Source: Luminiphilus sp051201685 (GTDB taxonomy: Bacteria; Pseudomonadota; Gammaproteobacteria; Pseudomonadales; Halieaceae). From it: a DNA stretch of 64,000 nucleotides. Positions 63,066 through 64,000 of the stretch are shown piece by piece; positions within the stretch are counted from its first letter, which is position 1; the number at the start of each line of letters is the position of its first letter. The stretch is taken from positions 3,348,001 to 3,412,000 of the forward strand of contig NZ_CP179213.1 of NCBI RefSeq assembly GCF_051201685.1. Reading direction: 5' to 3'. A program made the position numbers and the translations under genes. The notes beneath the pieces were generated by a model. That model was not told the DNA's origin. It saw only the letters and a program-made list of their open reading frames with translations, and ran no database searches.

Positions 63066-64000
63066 TTAGCGATTGTGCTCGCGCTCAGCGTGCTCTGCCA
63101 CGATTCCGGTTGCCTGCTCATTGATCACGTGAATGATTCTTTGAGCACGCCCGTTAACAATGGTGTGGAGCAATACTGTGGGAATAGCAACCAACAGACC
63201 CAGTACCGTAGTCACCAACGCGCTGGAAATACCGCCCGCCATCGCCTTGGGATCACCGGCACCAAAGATCGTGATGGCTTGGAAGGTTATAATCATGCCT
63301 GTAACCGTTCCTAGCAGTCCCATAAGCGGGGCCACCGCAGCAATGATCTTTAGCAGCGTCAGTCCAGCTTCAAGCTTGGGCGTCTCGCGAAGTACACCCT
63401 CTGCCATTTTGAGCTCAAGGGTCTCTGGATCCATATCGGGCTTGTCTTCATGAATCTTCAGTACTCGGCCCAATGGGTTGTTAGAGTTAGCCGTGTTGGA
63501 CTTCAGCTGGCTGGAGACCTTGGTGCTAACCATAGTGAGTACTAGCACGCGATATATCGCGAGCAAGAAGGCAAAAACGCCCACTGCTGTAATCGCGTAA
63601 CCAACATAGCCACCCTGATGCCACCGCTCTTCTAGCGTAGGACTATCAATAATAGCGGCCAAGAAAGAACCTCCGGTTGGACCCGTAGGGTCAACACCAA
63701 ACTGGTGCAAGCCTGATGACGAACCCGCCAACTCATTGGCTTGGCCACCGAAAGCGCCGCCTGGCTGTCGAGGCAACTCGCTCAACTTACCGTTGGCGTA
63801 GGCCAGATAGTTACCGTTCGCGTCGATCACGTTAAACGCGCCGACCCGCACGACTTCACGCTGACTTAGCTCACCTGACGGTGTTGCTACTTCAGCCGTA
63901 AACTTGGCAATCGAACCCTGCTCCTTAACTTCACGCAGTAATTCGTACCAAACACGCTCAATCTCAGCAACGCTGGGAAGCTTGTCCGACCCGCTCATTT
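63066..64000 (-). CDS. MotA/TolQ/ExbB proton channel protein, long form (5' end outside window)
   Basis: The visible 310 residues hold a soluble, probably periplasmic N-terminal part and then three membrane segments. The MGLLGTVTGMIITFQAITIF and ISSALVTTVLGLLVAIPT stretches are ExbB signatures. An ATG at 63998 lies two bases from the right edge, but members of this long-form group usually have a signal peptide and a coiled coil before this point, so the true start is probably beyond the window. It leads the operon with exbB, exbD, exbD, tonB and the TPR gene. Confidence 0.88.
   Translation of the reverse strand, partial: MSGSDKLPSVAEIERVWYELLREVKEQGSIAKFTAEVATPSGELSQREVVRVGAFNVIDANGNYLAYANGKLSELPRQPGGAFGGQANELAGSSSGLHQFGVDPTGPTGGSFLAAIIDSPTLEERWHQGGYVGYAITAVGVFAFLLAIYRVLVLTMVSTKVSSQLKSNTANSNNPLGRVLKIHEDKPDMDPETLELKMAEGVLRETPKLEAGLTLLKIIAAVAPLMGLLGTVTGMIITFQAITIFGAGDPKAMAGGISSALVTTVLGLLVAIPTVLLHTIVNGRAQRIIHVINEQATGIVAEHAEREHNR

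Noticed and set aside
1..64000. tRNA, rRNA, insertion-sequence ends or attachment sites
   Set aside because: Read-through on both strands showed no cloverleaf with conserved T-loop, no rRNA segments, no transposase or integrase and no flanking repeats; a covariance or profile search would be needed to be certain.

Overview
The window reads as a chromosomal segment of a free-living, aerobic, Gram-negative gammaproteobacterium. Gene content points to a marine lineage such as Halieaceae (OM60/NOR5) or a neighbouring group. The clues are a TPR-TonB-ExbD-ExbD-ExbB-ExbB cluster, a valine/acyl-CoA degradation operon, a BCCT betaine/choline-type carrier, DUF2878 with a chalcone-isomerase-like protein, and an AsmA-family giant. 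This placement is inference from gene content; there is no rRNA or other marker gene in the window. Base composition is moderate and fairly even, genes are dense on both strands, and I saw no tRNA, rRNA, insertion sequence, integrase, prophage or CRISPR array. Both ends of the window cut genes.

Layout. 1-4760: minus-strand run of a DUF4136 lipoprotein, a DUF1295 membrane enzyme, a spinster-type MFS carrier and an IorA/IorB-type molybdenum hydroxylase (IorB cut by the left edge). 4841-11290: a phosphopantetheinyl transferase, two doubtful small ORFs, a ModF-like double ABC ATPase and an AsmA-family protein. 11378-17959: glycerate-kinase-like gene, then a phospholipid-entry block made of a HAD-PlsC fusion with a histone-H1-like tail, PlsB and GpsA. 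18061-22357: BCCT transporter and a divergent OafA-type acyltransferase. 22475-26459: a complete-looking isobutyryl-CoA to methylmalonate-semialdehyde operon (valine). 26867-31237: an acylating aldehyde dehydrogenase, a LuxR regulator and an omega-transaminase, plausibly one amine/sulfonate-type route. 31285-38623: DUF2878/chalcone-isomerase pair, aerobic GlpD, MBL hydrolase, HSL-type esterase, iron alcohol dehydrogenase and quinone oxidoreductase.

38644-50217: a subtilisin-like lipoprotein overlapping an MltF-like lytic transglycosylase, a beta-barrel protein, an RNase J-like MBL protein with a DUF481 barrel, glutathione reductase, a TauE/SafE-type exporter, a second DUF4136 lipoprotein and a 2-hydroxyacid dehydrogenase. 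50353-55082 (minus strand): NTF2-like protein, small His/Cys-rich exported protein, a ZnuD-like TonB receptor with a long His-Asp repeat, UbiX and an MFS exporter. 55170-59597: MscS channel, small hypothetical, glycerophosphodiester phosphodiesterase, pyruvate kinase and a cold-shock protein with a clear terminator. 59705-64000: the TonB energy-transduction cluster, running off the right edge.

Themes that link genes: glycerol-3-phosphate is made (GpsA), acylated (PlsB, PlsC), oxidised (GlpD) and released from diesters (GDPD) by products of this one window; and a metal-type TonB receptor lies a few kilobases from a TonB/ExbBD energiser. The most unusual items are the roughly 64-residue His-Asp repeat in the receptor, the Lys/Ala/Pro tail on the HAD-acyltransferase built from about 105-bp direct repeats, the degenerate first ATPase site of the ModF homologue, and the overlapping protease/transglycosylase pair. 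I did not find a locus that is convincingly a wholly new system.
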